DNA from: Saturnia japonica
Lineage: Eukaryota > Arthropoda > Insecta > Lepidoptera > Saturniidae
Assembly: GCA_033032175.1 (NCBI GenBank)
Contig: CM065318.1
Location: 15,438,001-15,502,000, forward strand
Direction of reading: 5' to 3'
Length of the DNA: 64,000 bases
Positions 12,271 to 25,904 of the stretch are shown here, piece by piece; the first letter of the stretch is position 1, and every line of letters starts with the position of its first letter. The notes below the pieces were generated by a model. It did no database searches. It saw only the letters and a program-made list of their open reading frames with translations, and had not been told where the DNA came from. The position numbers were made by a program, and so were the translations under genes.

Positions 12271-12744
12271 CACATATATAACGAATAAAAAAAAATCAAT
12301 TTGATGAATTTATCACCATGTTTATCGCGACCCAGTCGGTTAAACATCCTTGCAAACCCGCAAATTGTAATTCATGTCTTAATAAGATGCAGATAGAGCA
12401 AGTCGTGATAAATAGCATACCATGGTGATCATTTCTATTATCTGAGGCTCTTAGAGGATAAATGATTGCACACTTTTTAAAATGCGACATTGTTGGTCCT
12501 AGTTAGTTTTAGATAGAATTAATTGTGGTAAATAATACACCACACCGACTAATCCTTTGATCCCAGAATCATAATCCTTTGAAGATCACGCAATAGTTTT
12601 GCGCACTCTTAAATATGCGATGTAGCTTAGTAAGCTGTAGTAACCGGTGATAGATAACATACAAGACTGAACAAATGTTATGATTTCTAAGTCAAAAATT
12701 TTGAAATTTCAAGACAATTTTTTCCCTTGTATATCTTCGAAGTT

Positions 12745-12880
12745 CATTGTCCAATGCCAATGAAATTAAAAGGTGGTCCACCCTTGAGGTATCCAACAAA
12801 TCCCATAACCAACAAAAAAAGAATCTTCCAACTCGGTTCATAAACAACGAAGTTATAGCATAATATCCATTTTAAAAAAA
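12745..12880 (+). repeat. interspersed repeat, family R2
   Basis: CAATGCCAATGAAATTAAAA, GGTGGTCCACCCTTGAGGTA and a later AACAACGAAGTTATAG block recur at 34838-34975, directly after the tail of the intact LINE. Class unknown. Confidence 0.7.
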
Positions 12881-13308
12881 ACATTCGAATTGAGTAACCG
12901 TCTCTTGTTGAAATCAGTCAAAAAGAAGTTTCTTCTTCGTTCAACTTCTATAGTTATCAGTCTGGCCTACACCACAGAGGCTTATGATTGACCTTGCTTC
13001 GCTACGGACACGGTCAGGCCGCACAAGTACCCCGTATCTCTAAACATAGCGTACTATATCAGTGATCCATATTTAGTTCCTGCGGATTCGTTGTTATCAA
13101 TTTCACAGCGAAATAGACCAGAGCGCTACCCACACAAATTTCAATAATTATACAAATAAAGCTTATACTCGTAGAACACACAGGGATCATAGTTAGCAAA
13201 TTAGCATCTGACCAAGCATTTTGAGTAGTGAAAAGTTTCATACAAACTTCATTCATGTTTTGTTTTATTTACAATTATATTACATTTTTTATTTATTTTA
13301 ATTAATTG
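12881..13308. other. no supported gene (intron)
   Basis: A 65-residue minus-strand open frame at 13059-13256 has one hydrophobic stretch (ISFICIIIEICVGSALVYF), but no splice context or family resemblance that would support a gene. Confidence 0.4.
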
Positions 13309-13562
13309 CATCGTCAGCCTATTATACGTAAGCGCGACTGCTATGCTAGAGGTTTTGGGTACGATTCCTAGGTTGAGAAAAGTGTTATTGGGGTTTTCTA
13401 TGAAATTCTGATTAGCAGCTCGGAGTTTAGCTTTGTGCCCGATTAATGTCAATAGGCTCGCCCCCTGTTACATGGGACGTAAAAAACATACCCGGCGAAC
13501 TGTGGGTGTACTTCAGTACACCTCTGCCTAACTCATCGGGGAATACAGGCGTGATTATATGT
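13309..13562 (+). mobile_element. tRNA-derived SINE, family 2
   Basis: The order of blocks matches 7840-8102: GTAAGCGCGACTGCTATGC, a decayed B box (GGTACGATTCC), GCAGCTCGGAGTT, TACATGGGAC and GGGGAATACAGGCGTGAT. Confidence 0.87.
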
Positions 13563-14035
13563 TAATTTAAATAAAAAAGGACTTCATAGATACAAAAGCT
13601 TTAGTAGAAAACTTGAAAAAAGAAACTACAATAAAACTCAATATGAATTTTATATACCTTTATAATAATAGATGTGAATTTACGATAAACATAAATTAAT
13701 ACAGTTTTCTTTTATAAATAATCAGTATTAGATAATATAACATAAAGATAATACAATATTCTTTAAAAATTACTAAGCAGTATTTACAACTGATCGATGT
13801 CTGACGTCGATATATCTATAGACCTAGTTCTCCTTGATTTACAAAGGCCCGACTGACCTCTGTCCAATGCAAAGAAAGGTCAATGTAATGCAATGTAAAG
13901 CGATCAATACTCAATAGCCTTTTAAATAAATCGTCCTAAAGAAAAGTAATCTGTAATACTGTTAATACGATCCACCGAATGATTATATGTATTCATTTGA
14001 GATTCTTTACAATTTCGTACAAAAATATTGTTCCT
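13563..14035. other. no gene seen (intron)
   Basis: AT-rich DNA without recognisable features. Confidence 0.5.
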
Positions 14036-14250
14036 TAGTACATCTAAAAAAAGTCTGCGATAGCATATGCCTATCTCTTATAAATAAGCCACAATCCACG
14101 ATAAGGTATTTAGCATTTTTTTTTTGATTAAGATTATAATATGTATAATTATTTTTAGGCATGGTATATTAATCCTTACGAACAAAAGTAAATTACTTTA
14201 TCATAAAGACAATTTTATGAAGTTAAATTTTGCCCATATAGCATGTTAAT
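14036..14250 (-). mobile_element. Helitron-like family A, internal fragment
   Basis: The complement contains TTCATAAAATTGTCTTTATG followed by GTTCGTAAGGATTAATA and GGCATATGCTATCGC. This is the interior of the elements at 19674-20385 and 39476-40106. Both termini are missing. Confidence 0.7.
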
Positions 14251-14314
14251 TAGAAAAAATTGTTTAGGAGATAATGGAAAATTAAAATAATTTGTACTCG
14301 CGGGAACTGAGACC

Positions 14315-14442
14315 TATTCTTCCCTAAAAGGCCGGCAACGCATCTGCGAGCCCTCTGGCGTTGCGGATGTTTGTGTGCGGCGGTGACCACTTTCCATCAG
14401 GTGCGCCACCTGCCCGTTTGCCCCCTTTTTATCATAAAAAAA
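14315..14442 (+). mobile_element. solo 3' end of a non-LTR LINE
   Basis: AAAAGGCCGGCAACGCATCTG through CATCAGGTGCGCCACCTGC and GTTTGCCCCCTTTTTA matches the 3' end of the broken LINE at 46500-47608 almost base for base. It is a strongly 5'-truncated copy of that family. Confidence 0.82.
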
Positions 14443-17400
14443 GTTAAGTTCAGATTAGACAATATAAACAAATTACGAAAAATATGTTGATACAAATGGA
14501 CGGACCTGCGGACAACGTGTATCTTTCAGCCTACTTACTAGTCACTCAGTGGCTTTAAAAAACATAATTATACTAAAAGCTTTAGAAGCATTCCATATTG
14601 AAACAGGGTATAATAAAAAAGTAACGATCTTTAATGTACGTGAAAAGGTTCCAATAAAATTTTTGAACATCTAAACACCAGAGCAAAACACGTACCAGAG
14701 AGAAAAACCACACGTATGACAGAGACGGATGATCATGACTACCGCAGTGCAAATGGAAACTAATGAAACACTAATGGATCCTGCGATAATATAAGTAAAT
14801 AATAAGAATCATTACATTTAACTGACATAACGCATTCAACTCTGCAAATTATAACAAGTTTGTTTACAGTAACATGAAGTTGCATTGGTTTAGTTACTTT
14901 TCTCAGAAGCCCTGTCTGACACATATACGGTAAGAGCTTTTAGAATAAACTGTGTGAAACTTTTTCTTCTTTACACATAAGCGGTTTTGATTCTAGAGTT
15001 TTTTGTTGTGATATAGATTATTATTAACTACAATTCAATCATGCCTGATGTTATATAATCTGCAACTACAATGCTCATAACTCTATGACCTTACTAATCA
15101 GAAGTAAGATTTTTGCAGAATTATACGAAAAACTATAGGAAATTAGTATTATTCAAGATTTTATGTATGCCACTACAATTAATATAAACCCATCTTAACT
15201 GATTATATAGGTCTCTTGTAAATTGATTAATCCAAAATTGTATTGCATATTCTCATAGACGACATAGATTAAATAAGTTACACAATGTTTCGAAAGAAAT
15301 CTTACAACCACTGATTAATTCCCTTTGACAAATTGTTATAATGCTGTATTTACTCTTCATTTGCGAGCAAGGTGATTACATTATATCTAAACACGCAATC
15401 TAGGCCTGATTTATAAACAATGACTGTAATTCCCATTATTTGTTTTAACGTCATCTTCTATTAACTAGCCTTAGAAGCAAAATAAACTGATGTAGTAATT
15501 ATTGGAATTTAAATATTATAATTTTCTACTTCTATAAATTTAAATATTATAATTTTCTACTTCTATAATTGTTGAAAACAAACTTTCAAGGTTAATAAGT
15601 AAGAACGCTGCTTGTGCATAACTAAATGCAATATTGTAATTTATATTACCTACTATCAAGTACAGTGATAAAGCCTGTCAGAATATTTAGTTATTAATTA
15701 TTACAAACAACCGACCACCCAAACATAAGATATTCTTTTTTTTTTGTTTAAAATTAGTAAAATATAATTATGTAATCATTGGGAGATTTTAAGCTCACCT
15801 AATCCAATTTAATTTAGAAACAATTGAGAGCAATTTTTGTAAGAACGTCAGATAATTAAAATTAATTATAAATTCCACTTTCTGTTCATATAATGTGTAT
15901 ATTACAAATACAATATTACTACATCTACAGTTAATAATATATGATCATAGCATTGTTAATTAAGCCAATATCACAATTAGAGATGTGGAAATAAAAGTTA
16001 CGGTAAGTCATTAGTGAAATAATGACCTAGAAATTTTACTATCTCTGTAATTATATAAAACGTAAACTAATCTTACAGAACAATGTTTACTACATACTCA
16101 AAGATACGTTAATAACAGAACTCTAACACTTTGTCTTAATTTTAGATAATTATATGGTAATTTCCACAATTCATCTTCACGCCAATTAACCAAACTAGAA
16201 CATTATTTATAAGCTTAATATTGTGTAATCTCGTGCCCTCCGTCTTAAATAATGATTCACGATTAACATCTTGCTGTGTTTGACTAATGATCATGATACA
16301 AAGTATTTCGGGAGAGAATCCCATGAATTATACATTTTATATGGCAACTTTATGACGTGTTTTTAAGCAGAAAGATTTATGGCATCGAACAGTTTACATA
16401 TTTAGTCTAAGCTTGGGATTTCCCATCTTTAAAAAAGTTAAAACGTTAGGAACTGACATGGATGCAGGAATTCATGAAGATGCAATTTCAACAACAATAT
16501 TACTGCGAACTGTCGCCTTAAAAGTAATCTAACTGCTGCTGCAATTTGTTGGCCTTTTTTTGAGTCTTATGAAAGCTTTACTTAGTAATTGTCTTTTGAT
16601 GATTGCGATACCGTGTTATGTTAAAATTATAGAAATTGTCACAATAGTAAAAAAATCAAACTTCAAAATCAACAATAAACAAAAAGAATAGGATACAAAA
16701 ATGATAATATGCAATTTGTTTTTACACTTTACCATTTACCATTTAAGAGATTTAACCAGATTAGCTTTTAATAATCAACATCAAGGTCTAAAATAATTTA
16801 ATCGACGATATAATATGTGATTTTTGGACTCTTTCGTAGGCAATATGAAATAATAATTAATGAATAAATGATGTGAGAGAAGATTGCACAAAATGCGCAT
16901 TGATGAAAATACTTGTCACTTTTTGCCGCAAATAGCGAACGAGCAACAGACCAAGTGTAAAATAAACGCTTTCTTATGACAACTTTGTTACAATTGTTTG
17001 TTATTCAACAAGCGTCTACGAAGTTTAACACAATTGTTATTTATCTAGTTCATATGATTTTATGTAAGACTCCAGTGCCGCGGACGTACGAGAATGCCAA
17101 AAAGCTCGTGTACAAGGTAGAGTAAAACATCTTAGGTACCCATCAGCTTTATCTACAAGTGATAACAGTCTAAGAACCAAAAAAGGTAAAAACGATTGAG
17201 GGGTGTTTGGTACTCCAGGTCGATTGAAATTTTATCGTAATGACTTGTTGTGTTATTTAGGGTTTCGGCTTCATTTAGTAAATATTGAAAGATCAAAGAT
17301 AGGATAGAGGCTTATCGACAATCATCTTATGTGGACAGTCGATATATTTCTTTTACTGTGTTTACCACAGCCTGCTGTATAGTTATTTGTTGAGGTAATA

Positions 17401-19673
17401 CAAAAACGTCTCACTGATTTTAACGGATACGAACATTGGATAGTCAAAAATTCAAAGATTAGTAAATTACACATATATGTTTCTTCTAATGGGAAATTTC
17501 CTTCTTGGGCACACATATCTTTAGTGTTTATCTTTATCGAAGTACCTTTCACAAAGCATACTCAAAATGGTTTAAGTTAGCATTAAGAATTATAGGTTTC
17601 GTTTTAGTATAAGCACAATAATTTATGGATCTAAGAAGATTATGAACTTTTATTTTTGTAGCAAGTTTAATTGTCATAAATGCCCGGTCAGTTCTCAATT
17701 TAATAAATTTATGTCTGTCATTTGTAACATTTCTACCAAATAGTTTACGTATAAATAGTTACCATAAACTCTACCATAGAATGAATGCGGAACCCAAAAG
17801 TAAAGGATTACAGAAAACCAGCGAACCCCATAACTTGAGATTACCCAACTATGTCGGAAGAAGCGCTTTAAGCGTAACAACATAAACATAAGAAGCCATT
17901 CATATAAGAGGTTCACATTTCAGTAAACATTTAAGTAGTAAGACCTACTAGCATTTATGTCGCTGTCGTAAAAAACATTGAATGTCAATCTTACGCCTTG
18001 ACATCTGTAAAGGTATATGTGATACGTCCATTTTCAACAGACTAGTTATTATACGAAACAGCTATATTAAGATTTATTTTTTCACAATATATAACAGGTA
18101 ACGTTTCATAACACTCTCATCTGATGTTAAGTGGCAATGTGTTCGAGAGTCACATGTTACTGTATTGGAACTATTTCATAAGTGCAGCTGCCGAAATACT
18201 CCAATAGCAATAGCTACCCATAAAGCTATAAATAAAGTGACAGAATTCCATATTCAGATTGGTAGCTAACGCAGTGAGCATTAGGAGATGCCTACTATCT
18301 CATGCTATGGTTTCATCACCATGTTTTCCTTCATAGAAAACTCTGGCTTATTGTACGTACGCAATGTCCACTTCAGATTCAAGAGGTAATATTACTTCAT
18401 CAATTATACAAACTATATGCACAACTGCTAATTTATTACCTCTTAGCATTTAAGAGCCCTTATATTTACACAGATTTACTTATTGCAAAATATAGCGAAA
18501 TTTTACCATTAAAATAAAAAGTATCGTAACTTGTAGGTAGATGTTTCGATAGTTTCGCAATCACTTCATGCTATAAATATAACTTTTTACGGTTTGAAAA
18601 TTAAAAACCAAACATCAAAGAACTTATTAAATTCGAAGTGTGTGAACGGTCATAATATTACTTACTGATCTAACTAATGATCGATAGTAATCCAGTCTAT
18701 GTTTAGATATTCTATTTATAACTAAATCAATAACGGCGGAAGTGATTCAACCAGACTGAATAAAAGCCCGCATACTATTTATAGGAGCCAATGTCGCTGT
18801 GACATACTTATCAAGTTCGTACCTCGTACCTCGGAATCGTTGTAGTAATCACAGTTATCAAACATTGTAACCTACAATTAACTACCCTGAGATCGCAAAT
18901 TGCAATGGCGTATTTTAGGTCGGAAAGGATTGCGTAAAATTCTTATAGTCCTGATTAAATTTGCAATTTAAAGCCTTTATATTTGCCCTTTACACTGAAT
19001 TTGCATTGAACTGCTTTCATCAGTTACTGGGTAAGCGAATTAAGTTTTTACATGGAAATAAAGTTACATTATTCTAATGATTGTATAAAAAATACCACAG
19101 TCAAAACAACAAAAGGCATCTAGAGCTAGAGCACTAATACTCATATACTGACTCTTTAGGTCAACAGATCATATTCGAGCTTAGGATTACAGATACATCC
19201 TTACAAAATGGTCATCCGAGCTTCATTAAAGATTTAATATTAAGAATTATATCTCCAGTATAATTAATTAATTATAGAGTCTTAATTCCTACTGATTCAG
19301 TTTTAATGAAAATAATTAAATATTTCATTCGGTAAAAGATTGCAATAAGAAAATTCTTAAAGATAATTATTTGTTTAAAAATTGACGGTAATGAAACTGA
19401 ATACACATACTTAGTAAAAATACTTCAATAAGAAAATTATTAAACATATTTATTGAATCAAACAGTAATAGTAATGAAACCGCAAAATTTTCTAACGTTT
19501 TCATTAGTTTGTTTTCAAATGTTACATATGTTTGTAAATATGCCAATTTCGTTTAAGAACGGAGCAATTGGTGAATGAGGTTCAGTTCATTTAGTTGTTT
19601 ATTATACTTTAGCAATGTTTGACTGATGAAGGCATTGCTTTGCGGGAATCCATAGTAAATAGTTTATTAAATA
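14443..19673. other. 5.2 kb AT-rich intronic DNA, no gene seen
   Basis: No exon or RNA gene recognised. A short tandem repeat at 15506-15566 is listed separately. A patch near 18250-18345 resembles 43390-43490 (shared ATGTTTTCCTTCA-type block), suggesting another dispersed repeat. Confidence 0.5.
15506..15566. repeat. two-copy tandem repeat, 31-bp period
   Basis: AATTTAAATATTATAATTTT plus CTACTTCTAT occurs twice, exactly, with one extra base between the copies. Confidence 0.9.
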
Positions 19674-20385
19674 CTAGCTGTTTCCCACGGTTTCACCCGT
19701 GTTAATTTTATCCGACAAAAACCGCGCCGCGCCGCCAATTTACCCGTGTTGCCTATCATAATAATTATTGCTGTTACATCCAGCAAGTAAAAATTATTTT
19801 TATTTTACATTATCTGCTAAACTATGTGTCCAAATAACATGCTATAAAAGGCAAAATTTAACTTCATAAAATTGTCTTTATGATGAAGTAACTTTTGTTC
19901 GTAAGGATTAATACGCAATGCCTAAAAATAATGCTAATAAATACATTTTTAATGTTCAAGAAATTGTTGACACAAAATACCTTATGTATTTGATGATTTG
20001 ATGTAGGCTTATGTATAAGAGGTAGGCATATGCTGTCGTGGACTTTTTTAGATATACTACTGACTAATACCTTTGTACAACATGGTATTTATGCATCATT
20101 ATTCATTAACCATAAAGGCAGCGCACGCGGATATAGCAATCCGAGAACTCTTCTAGTTTCGACTTACTTAACAAAAATCAATATTTAAGGCTAGCTGAGA
20201 ATTATAACCTCCTAATGTTAGATAGCCTATACTATTTCCCGTGAATTTGGCTATCATATACGTAAAGAATTTTTCGAATCCGACTGGTAGTTCCAGAGAT
20301 TAGCGTGTTTAAACAATCAAACAGACAAAAAAACTATTCCGCTTTATTATATTATAATACAAATATAAGTATAGTATAGTATAGA
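19674..20385 (-). mobile_element. Helitron-like element, family A
   Basis: On the minus strand it ends in CTAG before a flanking T, and begins TCTATACTATAC after a flanking A at the other side. The interior (TTCATAAAATTGTCTTTATG, GTTCGTAAGGATTAATA, GGCATATGCTGTCG) is shared with 39476-40106 and 14036-14250. Its 712 bp contain no long ORF, so it is non-autonomous. Confidence 0.72.
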
Positions 20386-20544
20386 TTTTAGCATATTAGG
20401 ATAGTAATGCTAGGTTTGGAATCTTACTACTACGATTATTATTACAGTCCAGGTAGAAATAGCAAGATAATAATATTAAATAAACTATTTAGCAACAATT
20501 CTTTTCAATTATATGGTTTTTGTTCTATTTACATCCTACCTACC

Positions 20545-20715
20545 ATGATCTAAGTAAAATCAGCATATATGTTTTTTTTTGTCACTCTCCTCTATCAGCT
20601 ATCATCTATATATTCACATATAATTCTCCACACACAATCCATCCACAACTTCTTCAGTTTTCCTTTAATTTTATGTCTGTCCACCTTCATACTTAACGTT
20701 CATCTAGTTAAGAGA
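20545..20715 (-). mobile_element. RTE-type LINE 3' fragment
   Basis: The complement has GGATGGATTGTGTGTGGAG and an AGAGGAGAGTG block in the order seen at 38530-38895, 40240-40475 and 42055-42335. It is an old, frame-broken copy of the C-terminal region of an endonuclease/reverse transcriptase element. Confidence 0.6.
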
Positions 20716-22019
20716 AGATCGGTACCTACTACAAATCACACTGCCGTCTTAGGAAGAAATTAAGTAAGGTCCTAAAACCTTGAAGCAACATAATATAAAT
20801 GTAACACTTATAATAGCTATAAAGTTGTTGTTAAAAAGCGAACAGTTAACAATACGTACTATATAAGGTATAAGAGAAGACAGTGACAACTGAGTAAAGA
20901 GACTGCAGTATTTACAATGAAACACAAATATACAAACAATGAACATTGCGAAAAACGAACATTATCAGAATTTCGCAGGTGACGATACGGGCATCGAAAC
21001 CGGTCCGGTCCACTAGGTGATAAAACTAAAAATACCTTGTTGTTTATAAAACACATAAAAACTTCAATCAGCAGATGTTTCGAAATTAGGATAACAGATT
21101 AGTTCGCACATTTTTTTATCGCTATCTCATTAATCTTTCTTCGTAACCAAGTCTTTACAAATAATAAATATCAAAGCCACAAGTTCTTTTATAAACAGCA
21201 ATTTTTAAAACATAATTGATGTCAGAAAATATGGTGTTAGAGTCATTTAACCATAACGATTTTTTAAATAATGACTAATAATAACCAATGAGTAGTAAAT
21301 TTGATAAAGTTACTAAGCCAGTTTTAAGCAATATCAAAACGAGACCTCAGAAAGAGAAAAAAGAGTAATTTAATTACACAAACTCAAAATTTATTGTTTT
21401 ATAATAAGTTTGCTTTTTTCTTATATACCTACTGCCTACAAATACAGTTTTTAAATCATCAAGCAAAATATTTGTAGCCAAGTATTCAAGCGCCACATTT
21501 CATATCAAAAAAGTGATTATATTTTAAGCAACAAAACAGCTGCGTGCACAATAAATTACAAGACATTATTGCAAATTATAGCTTAGATAAGTAAATAAAA
21601 ATATAAAACTGTCCCAATAAAAAACACGACACGGTGTGTCCAGCAAGCGGTATCATTCATTCCACATATGTCCGCGTTAATAAGTGAGAAAAATAAACAC
21701 AAAATTTCACAGATGGCCACATTGAAATAAAATTTTAAAAGCCGAGACAGTAAATTACCTTTAATTAGTATTGTCGTCAAAACGTTAACCGGCAGTTGTG
21801 AGAAAGATAAAAAATGAAATAGGACATCGTAAAATTGTAGGTATAAAACAGTACGGCCCGATGAATTTGATGGCGAAATGCCAAAGGTATGGAATTAACG
21901 GTCAATGTCAGGGGGGCTATTCACAGGGATTTATAGGTCATTAGGTACGATTTATTTTGCAATAACGCATTCTTATATATTCGGCAATTGAAAATAGAGT
22001 GGAGTAGACCACACACATT
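20716..22019. other. no gene seen (intron)
   Basis: AT-rich DNA without recognisable exon or repeat. Confidence 0.5.
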
Positions 22020-22307
22020 TTACAAAGAAAAATTCTATTAATCTAGTCGTAAAATAAATTTCATTAAATTTAATGACGAAATATATTTTTTGCCAAATGT
22101 ATTTAATTTAAGCCACATCTAAATTCTTTGCTATGGTTGTAATATATAAAGAAAACCAAAAGTATTTCTACAAAAAATACTATCAATCTTGTCGTAAAAT
22201 GAATTTATTAAATTTAATTGTCGAAATAATTTTTCTTGCCAAATGTATTTCATTTAAGCCACCTCCACATTGCTTGCTATGATTTGAATACACAAAGAAA
22301 CCCAATA
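22020..22307 (+). repeat. diverged tandem duplication, about 144 bp x 2
   Basis: The block TTGCCAAATGTATTTAATTT AAGCCACAT occurs in 22020-22163 and, diverged, in 22164-22307. GTCGTAAAAT upstream and ACAAAGAAA downstream keep the same order. The copies differ at many positions, so the duplication is old. Confidence 0.75.
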
Positions 22308-22565
22308 GTAGATATTAATGACTGGAAGCATGTTATGTATAGTGATAAAAATAATTCATCTACTATAAATGTCGTAACAATTTCTTATTCAATATCTGAC
22401 AATGCGACCGAGTTGGTAGCTGGCAAGGAACCAACTAGATCAGTGCAACTGATGAAACTTGAAATCCAGGATAAATTTGATGAGAAATCTTTAGAAAAAC
22501 ACATCGCAGAATTGAAAATAGACCAATTGTACAAAATGATACAGAAAAAAAATTATACCGATTGA
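22236..22565 (+). CDS. hypothetical open frame, 109 residues
   Basis: I do not recognise this protein. Its C-terminal half is charged and looks more coding-like than the surroundings (for example VAGKEPTRSVQLMKLEIQDK, then a helix-like KSLEKHIAELKIDQ). Its N-terminus starts inside the second copy of a non-coding tandem duplication, so the first 25 or so residues are unlikely to be real. It could be the remnant of a transposon ORF or an exon read from an acceptor near 22310. Support is weak. Confidence 0.2.
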   Translation: MPNVFHLSHLHIACYDLNTQRNPIVDINDWKHVMYSDKNNSSTINVVTISYSISDNATELVAGKEPTRSVQLMKLEIQDKFDEKSLEKHIAELKIDQLYKMIQKKNYTD

Positions 22566-23767
22566 TCACTGATAGTACTGGAACAAGCATATAAATTTAA
22601 TTTAGATAAAACCTACACTTATTAGCAAATAATCAACTTGCAGGAGATAAACGATTTCGTAATATCCTTGCCTTTTTAACTTATCTTTGAAGTTGTTGGG
22701 TGCTGGAGATTGTCATAGTCAATTTCAACTTCTAGATCATCATTGATTTCCATTGATACAATGACAATGACGTGTGCCAAGTTAATAAATAACGTGGGCA
22801 ATTAGAATTTTACCATTGATGATTTTTTCATTATCGTTTATAAGAAAAAACCCGACTGAAATGAAGCTTCTTACTCCTTGCATATACAATCCATTTAATC
22901 AAACATTGTCAGAAATACAAAGTTAAAAACATTTTTTTTAACTGATTATACTGTTGCCTTAGAGGCCCTGAAGTCGCTGCGGCTTTTACAGCTTCACCGA
23001 ACTTGACTTTAAAAACAAAAAGCTGTTTTACCATAAATACTCCTCTGCCCGTGGCACTTGCACTATCATTCCGTTCGCACATAAAGTTCGAAATATTTGA
23101 CGTTTTCTGAATTAGGTTCCTATACCTAACATGCATCAGGAAGCTTCACTTAACACATCAATTGACAACAATAATCTGCTATCCTAACAACATGAGATAT
23201 CAAATGATTGTTATATAATTTTTACTGTAGTCAAAACTAATTCCAAGAACAAAGATAATAGTATAAATGCAGTATTTGTTCATCTATTTTAGGAATATAA
23301 TACAAATGAAACTAGGTCTAAGAATTATAACAATAAGCACAATTTGTCAACTTACAAACTGCCTACTGTCCTTAACAAGAGAAGAAACGGACCTAAGTTA
23401 TTTTAACTGATTAGATAATAATACGTTTTACTGTATTTAAAAACATTAACAAAAAATAAAATACAGCATCTGTTGCAGGTAAAAACGATAAGGAAACCGT
23501 TTATCGTGGGAATCTACACTATCTTCTCGTTGACGTTACGATACCTTTAATTCTAATCTATACTAGTTTAATTCAGATCTTAGTTGATTCTGATAAAGAT
23601 AATATTAACAGGTAGAAGATACTATAAATCTCTCGGCGTGGCTTGGTTAATTAAACTTATCAACTATATTGTGTTGAAAAGTATGTGATCAGTGATCACG
23701 TCCAGCGTTAGGGCGTTAAAGTTAACATTTTGGGATTTAATTTTTTTTTTCTTGGAACTATGAATAA
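22566..23767. other. no gene seen (intron)
   Basis: A patch near 22960-23000 (GCGGCTTTTACAGCTTCACCG) is shared with 28405-28445 and, inverted, 36405-36440, so it belongs to a dispersed repeat. Otherwise featureless. Confidence 0.5.
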
Positions 23768-24064
23768 CTAGCACTTTTCCCACGGCTTCGCTCGCGTTAT
23801 AGTTATATTCCATTATATGTTTTATGTCCCATTTTAAATGGATTACTAAATACCAATTTTCATAGATCAGTCTTTAAAAAGGACGGATTTTTCATACAAA
23901 CTTTCGTCTCCTTTTTCACCACGTTAGGGGTTGAATTTTAAAAAATTGTTTCTTAGTGCTCACCTACAGTGTAAAAGGAAGCCGCATACAAATTTTCACG
24001 ATCATAGCCCTGGTTGCTTGGGCTGTGCGTTGATGTGTCAGTCAGATAATAAGCTAGCCTTTTA
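23768..24064 (-). mobile_element. Helitron-like family fragment, CTAG end
   Basis: It begins with CTAG preceded by A and a GC-rich CCCACGGCTTCGCTCGCG hairpin-like block. CACCACGTTAGGGGTTGAATTT and GGGCTGTGCGTTGATGTGTC follow. The TC end could not be found, so the copy is truncated. Confidence 0.5.
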
Positions 24065-25904
24065 AATATTTACTAGGTAAAAATAGATTGATTTATATTA
24101 TGCACCTATGTAGTAAATTCTACGACAGTATTTTAAAATATAAAAATAGTTTCAATAAAGAAACGCTTAATATGAAGCGCTCATTCTTTGCTTAAGGTTT
24201 CTTATCAAAAGAAGTATTTTAATACAAGAATATGTTTTAAAATCAGGACCAAGTACATAAATAGCTACTATATTATATATAAAGGAACACATAGAAGCCT
24301 TTGATAAGATTATTATACCTATTACTTAAGTAGGGTTCCCAGGACAATCGTAGTTTGTAATTTTTAAAATACAAGAAATAATTATTTTAAATGTATTTGG
24401 GTGAAACACTCTATCTGAATATTTAATTTTAAACATTTAGTTCCACGTCTCGTCGTTTAATGTTTGAGTGTAGTTGGACCGGCCGCCGCGGCATACTGAT
24501 ATGCATAATACAAGGGCCAAGTCAAACATAATCGATGCTACGGAACCAATATTGACAAATCATGGTGAACCGTTGGAACTTTTACATAACGTTTCACACA
24601 TTTAGGATTCCGTCCGGTCACTGACACGCGTTGAAGTGGATCACCCAAATATTGTCTAATGTCAGCAGTTTATTTAGAGCAGCTAGCTGTATTCTAAAAA
24701 TAACAATAAAAAAATAAAACACGTATTACGGATGGAGTGAACAACAAAAAACAACTGGCAATAGTGGAAACAAACATTTCGTTCATGTTATTTTTGAAAA
24801 TTTTGCAAATCAAATTATTTATGTCTTTGTTCTTTAAATACTTGGCTCTGTTTTAAGTGTTGAGGTGATTTTTCTGTTCTAAAAAAAGATACACGTATAT
24901 ATTATGTAAAGTAACTTTTTATTAAATCTTTAGTATATTTAATTAGGACTACAATACATAAAGAATCAACTCGAAGGTGCATTACTAGGTTTATGAATGG
25001 AGACTTCATTCTCCAAATTCTAACCAAATAGCAATTAACTCATTCGAGATAATCGACAATATATCCGACAGATAAATCTTTTCAAATTTATAGAGACTCT
25101 TACAGTTAGACAGTGAATATGAAATACCCTAAGAGATACGGAAGTATAAACTTATAATTGTTTGAGAGTATCAAAAACTGAATGTTATGAGCAAATATGT
25201 TGGAAAAAAAACATACTTGAGGCGAGAATTTGATTAATGATAGCTCAGCGTAAAGGAGATAACTTTGGGTTAATATATTATATATTGTGAAGAAGTATTT
25301 TTGTATAATGAAATGATACAGAAAATTTTAAAAGGAATCATGTTAAATTTTAAGGCAGTCAGAAGAAGAATGAAGTTTATATGGAAAGCTGTTATTTTTG
25401 AAATTAAAGACATCAAGGTTAATATTATTATGGGTTCGGTTATAAATTAAATAATATGTATTACCGCTAGTCTTACAAATGTACTTTTGAGAGGTAAAAA
25501 GTAGGATGAAACAACAGCATAAACAGTAGTTTCAGCGAATGAAGTGACTGATATAACCTAGTAAAATTAAAATATATCTTTTGTTTATGATCTATTTGTG
25601 TCACGGATCGTAGAGATATTTCAAAAGCCTTTCGAATGTTACTATAATTCACGTGGTCGAACTAACAAAATATATATTTTTTTAATGGTTCAGAACGATT
25701 CAAATATGTCATGGACATTTTTATATATTTGTTTTTAATTCCTCTAAACTATTTGAGTATTGTGTTGAATTGTTTTCGTAAAACTATAATTATAGATACT
25801 TACAAAAACATTACATGAAAATTGTTCCGGTCTCTAAATTTTGTAAATATTTAGACCATAATATGAAATTTTAAAGTATTTGTGCATAAATATTAAGAAG
25901 AATA
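24065..25904. other. no gene seen (intron)
   Basis: AT-rich DNA; a small GC-rich patch (GGACCGGCCGCCGCGGCAT) lies near 24477 with no evident function. Confidence 0.5.

Noticed and set aside
13059..13256. 65-residue minus-strand frame with a possible membrane segment
   Set aside because: No family resemblance, no splice signals that fit, and it lies between repeats in an intron; hydrophobic frames are common by chance in AT-rich DNA.
17695..17916. 73-residue minus-strand frame with hydrophobic stretches
   Set aside because: No recognisable domain or splice context; AT-rich chance frame.
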